From: Icerya purchasi
Lineage: Eukaryota > Arthropoda > Insecta > Hemiptera > Monophlebidae
DNA: 64,000 nucleotides
Assembly: GCA_039619475.1 (NCBI GenBank)
Contig: CM077115.1
Coordinates: 516,666,815-516,730,814, forward strand
Reading direction: 5' to 3'
Below, piece by piece: positions 61,401-64,000 of the stretch; position 1 is the first letter of the stretch; each line of letters begins with the position of its first letter. The position numbers were made by a program, and so were the translations under genes. The notes under the pieces are model-generated. The model did not search any database. It worked only from the letters and a program-made list of their open reading frames with translations, and was not told the origin of the DNA.

Positions 61401-62212
61401 CGCAGAAGCGTATTAATACATTTTTAATTAATAGTAATCATACATTTTGGACAATAACTCTTTATTTAAAATCCATAATTAAATTTTAATATAATCGATA
61501 TATGTATATCGTTAAATCATCGTTAGAATCGTTTTTAAATTTGTATATTCGTTTAATCAAATTTACCACGATTAAATACGTAACTGCGAAACACGTGTAG
61601 ATATTTTTATGTATTTTGCGAATTGTTAAATTTTCTGTTTCAAGTTTGTTTATCATAATTTATATACTAGTGAAGATTAAAATTTACAATTTTAATATTA
61701 ATCCCGTTTAAAACATTAATCATAATATCCTCCACCCCTCTTTACCTATTACATTTCACTGTAAAATATAATATTATTTTTTAACGACTAATTATTTTTT
61801 TCTTCTATTTTTTTATGCATTTTTATTCAAGTTCGAAGTGTAAATCCTGAAGTCGTTTTTTTTTATTATTTAAAAAAGTATTTTATTATTCGATTTGCTT
61901 CCTCGTATTTTAGTCTAGAGTTCCGCCTTCTTGATGAGAGAGATCATCTTCTAGTAATAATCCCATTAAGTATTTTCTGCATTCAGTACTTCAATCTGTG
62001 CGCTGGCGTTTGTTATTTTACTCTGATTTATGAATTGATTGCTCTACCTCATTATTATATATATGGGTTTTACTTAGGTTTTCATGGTTCGTTTATTATT
62101 TTTTTGCTGCGCAACTAGTGTTCGGAATCAGTGTGATCAGAGAACGTATAAAGCCGATACAAAAATTAGTAAATGTCACATCGGAAAGTGGGAATAACCT
62201 GATAGGCGCTAT
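58481..62212. other. AT-rich DNA, nothing recognised
   Basis: A (GA)n tract lies near 59426-59439. The GC-richer patch 60420-60620 has overlapping frames (60238-60477, 60329-60673 on minus) but no recognisable product. Most of the rest is very AT-rich. Confidence 0.45.
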
Positions 62213-62632
62213 TTGAATAACTGGAAGAAAAACATTTGGAAGAAATTCAGCCAATCATTCTACATATTGGAACTTGTTCTCCAATCGTACTTCTCACCAT
62301 CGCCAAATATAGCTTGCCTACTGTCCTCAGCCTTGGTTTCAATCTGTTTTTTTTTCCCGTTGTTGTTCTACGATTATAAGTTTCGATTTATTCACTTTGC
62401 TTCTCTCCGCGATTTTCTCCATCTTTTTCCCCTAATGGTGGCTGGCCCTCTTCAAAATTCTATCTATCCTTCCTACATCTCCAACAGTAATTCCTTTACC
62501 CTCATTCTTTTCTGCTCTGCATAGTTCTCTCTATATGCTAAGTTATCTGACCTTTTCAGTTGCCATGTTAAAGCCGCTGGCACGACCACATTTAAATAAA
62601 ATATATATGTATTACATTAAAAAAAAAAAAAC
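62213..62632 (+). mobile_element. Possible LINE 3' tail related to other copies here
   Basis: A pyrimidine-rich plus-strand segment with an open frame (62213-62524), ending AAGCCGCTGGCACGACC then AATAAA and, after a gap, an A run at 62620-62631. The order (Leu/Ser/Phe-rich frame, GCC-rich terminus, A tail) resembles family A, but no domain is diagnostic. Confidence 0.35.
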
Positions 62633-62868
62633 GAAGAAATTGTTGACTTGGAAGATTACTCGATATAATTTTAGCTTAGCAATTTGAATAGACATCCCAC
62701 CTGAATATTTATTTCGAGTTTTTTATAGCACTTTCTAAAATTTGCCATAACGAGAATAACTCTTTTTTTTCCTTTTTTTTTTACCTCCCTTGGGTTTGAA
62801 CGAGAATAACTCCTTTAATATATCTGCTTTACAAATCTTCTGTTTCCGAAAATAAACGGAGCCATTGC

Positions 62869-62893
62869 GTGTCTGTGTGTGTGTGTGTGTGTG
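62869..62893. repeat. (GT)n microsatellite
   Basis: About ten GT dinucleotides after GTGTCT. Confidence 0.9.
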
Positions 62894-63299
62894 ATAAAAG
62901 TGATTAATCTAAAGGCGGTACATAAAATAGACGTTTTGTTTGACGATGGAGTAATGGTTAAACGCATTTCCAGAATAAAGCTAGGTGTGCGCGCAATTTC
63001 GACCGATATTGCGTCGCTATTGAAAATATCGAAAAAATTATTATCACACCGGGATGGGGAGACCAAATAAATTAAAAAGAAATTAAAAACGGCATTTCAT
63101 TCGATACATCTTAATTTTTTAATATGAAGTTTCACCGACGAGATCTAAAATTATGTATGGCGATCGTGAGAAGAGATTGCTTGCTGAACATTCGCTAAAG
63201 CTTGCTGAACGCCTAGACGTAAATGAATAGAGTTTAAGAAGGGGTACATTTCATGTGTATTTCATAAAAAAAAAATCCGAATTTCGAATTATTCTGGTC
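62894..63299. other. AT-rich DNA, nothing recognised
   Basis: Frame 62879-63070 is unrecognised and starts inside the GT repeat. Confidence 0.4.
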
Positions 63300-64000
63300 C
63301 GCCACTTTTATAAGTTAGGCGTGTACCCGGTAGTAAAGTGAATGCATGACCGCAGCGGTTGAACACAACTATTCAAAATATGTCTACCGTTAGGAGAGGA
63401 GTTTTTTTTTTTTTTTGGTTTTCGGTCACCGATGTAGTAGATGCGGAAGGGTGCGGGGGCACCGAAGCTGGAAAAAAATTGGCAAAATGTAAGCGAAACG
63501 CGGTGTAGTTTATTATTAAAGAAGGAGCTTACGTGAGTAGGTTCGATGGTTCGTTGGCCGCACGGAACGTACAGTAATTCTGGCTGTGGTCGGTCGATCG
63601 GTCAGTAACCCGAATTGGGCCAGTCTGGTCGCGCGCGGCGGTCAGCTTTATCAAATGACCAAACAGCGAAAATCTGCCACGACCAATTACTCATTTTTAT
63701 TTATCACGTCGTTGATTTTTTCCCTATTTCTCCTGTTTCTTCGTGCACCGCTATCGCTCACATGGAAAAAGTTGAAGGAACTCTGCTCGTTAAGTGTAGC
63801 GTGCGTCTGTGTGCACACTGGTCGGTTTGATAGTAGGGCACGGTGGAATTTATGAATGACGGCAGAGAGCCCTGTTTTCTTCCGTGATCGTGCCTTATGC
63901 CGCCGAAAGCTTTGCCTTTCGTATTATTTCAGTTGTTACTGAAGTATTTGAGAAGAAGTGCGTGTCGCATCGTTCTCTTTCAAGAACTGCTTTCATCGGC
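63300..64000 (+). promoter_or_regulatory. GC-richer window end, possible 5' gene region
   Basis: The last 700 bases are GC-richer and CpG-containing. TTTTATAAGT at 63306-63315 is TATA-like, and GGTCAGTAAC at 63600-63609 is initiator-like, but the spacing is wrong for one promoter. Frames at 63586-63855 and 63615-63830 overlap and are unrecognised. The window stops before anything can be settled. Confidence 0.2.

Overview
This window is AT-rich, intron/intergenic-like eukaryotic nuclear DNA, most likely from an arthropod and probably an insect. The evidence is the set of repeats: non-LTR retrotransposons with RNase H or Jockey-type reverse transcriptase, a ZBED5-like hAT transposon, hAT MITEs and tRNA-derived SINEs. 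Long A/T homopolymers, (TA)n microsatellites and no obvious CpG depletion fit with this. I cannot name the species. I see no bacterial-type operon, no CRISPR array, no rRNA, no intact tRNA gene and no complete host protein-coding gene. Most open frames are short and look like chance ORFs or transposon debris.

Layout. 0-5.6 kb: unannotated AT-rich DNA with one tRNA-SINE (about 2.0 kb). 5.7-8.7 kb: two LINE remnants of different families, both on +. 8.7-20 kb: mainly featureless AT-rich DNA with a decanucleotide minisatellite, a truncated SINE and LINE tail, a possible solo LTR, a possible minus-strand exon near 17.2 kb and a tiny LINE insertion at 18.7 kb. 20-25 kb: a TA-flanked repeat with terminal hairpins, a GC-richer block around 22.2-23.2 kb that may be a promoter or 5' exon region, and a hAT MITE at 24.4 kb. 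25-33 kb: largely empty, with a five-unit, 30-bp minisatellite at 28.5 kb. 33.6-43.8 kb: minus-strand LINE fragments of three kinds (Jockey type at 34 kb, two others at 37 and 42-43 kb), LINE 3' tails and the second TA-flanked repeat. 45-51.2 kb: a fold-back element, a TIR element carrying a SINE, a minus-strand SINE copy and the best-preserved LINE (49.2-51.1 kb). 52-55.5 kb: a second copy of the hAT MITE with a perfect 8-bp target duplication, a dead 1.9-kb hAT transposon with TIRs and near-perfect target duplication, and a LINE 3' fragment. 56-57.2 kb: repeated CRE-like motifs, a TATA box, an initiator-like motif and a consensus splice donor, together the best candidate for a host promoter and first exon, followed by a SINE with a duplicated B box. 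57.3-64 kb: AT-rich DNA, a probable LINE tail at 62.5 kb and a GC-richer end.

Nothing here forms a pathway. The biology shown is the history of mobile elements: at least four LINE lineages, two SINE families, one autonomous-type hAT and several non-autonomous DNA elements. The possible host features (56.7 kb promoter/first exon, 22-23 kb block, 17.2 kb exon) are inferences that need transcript data.
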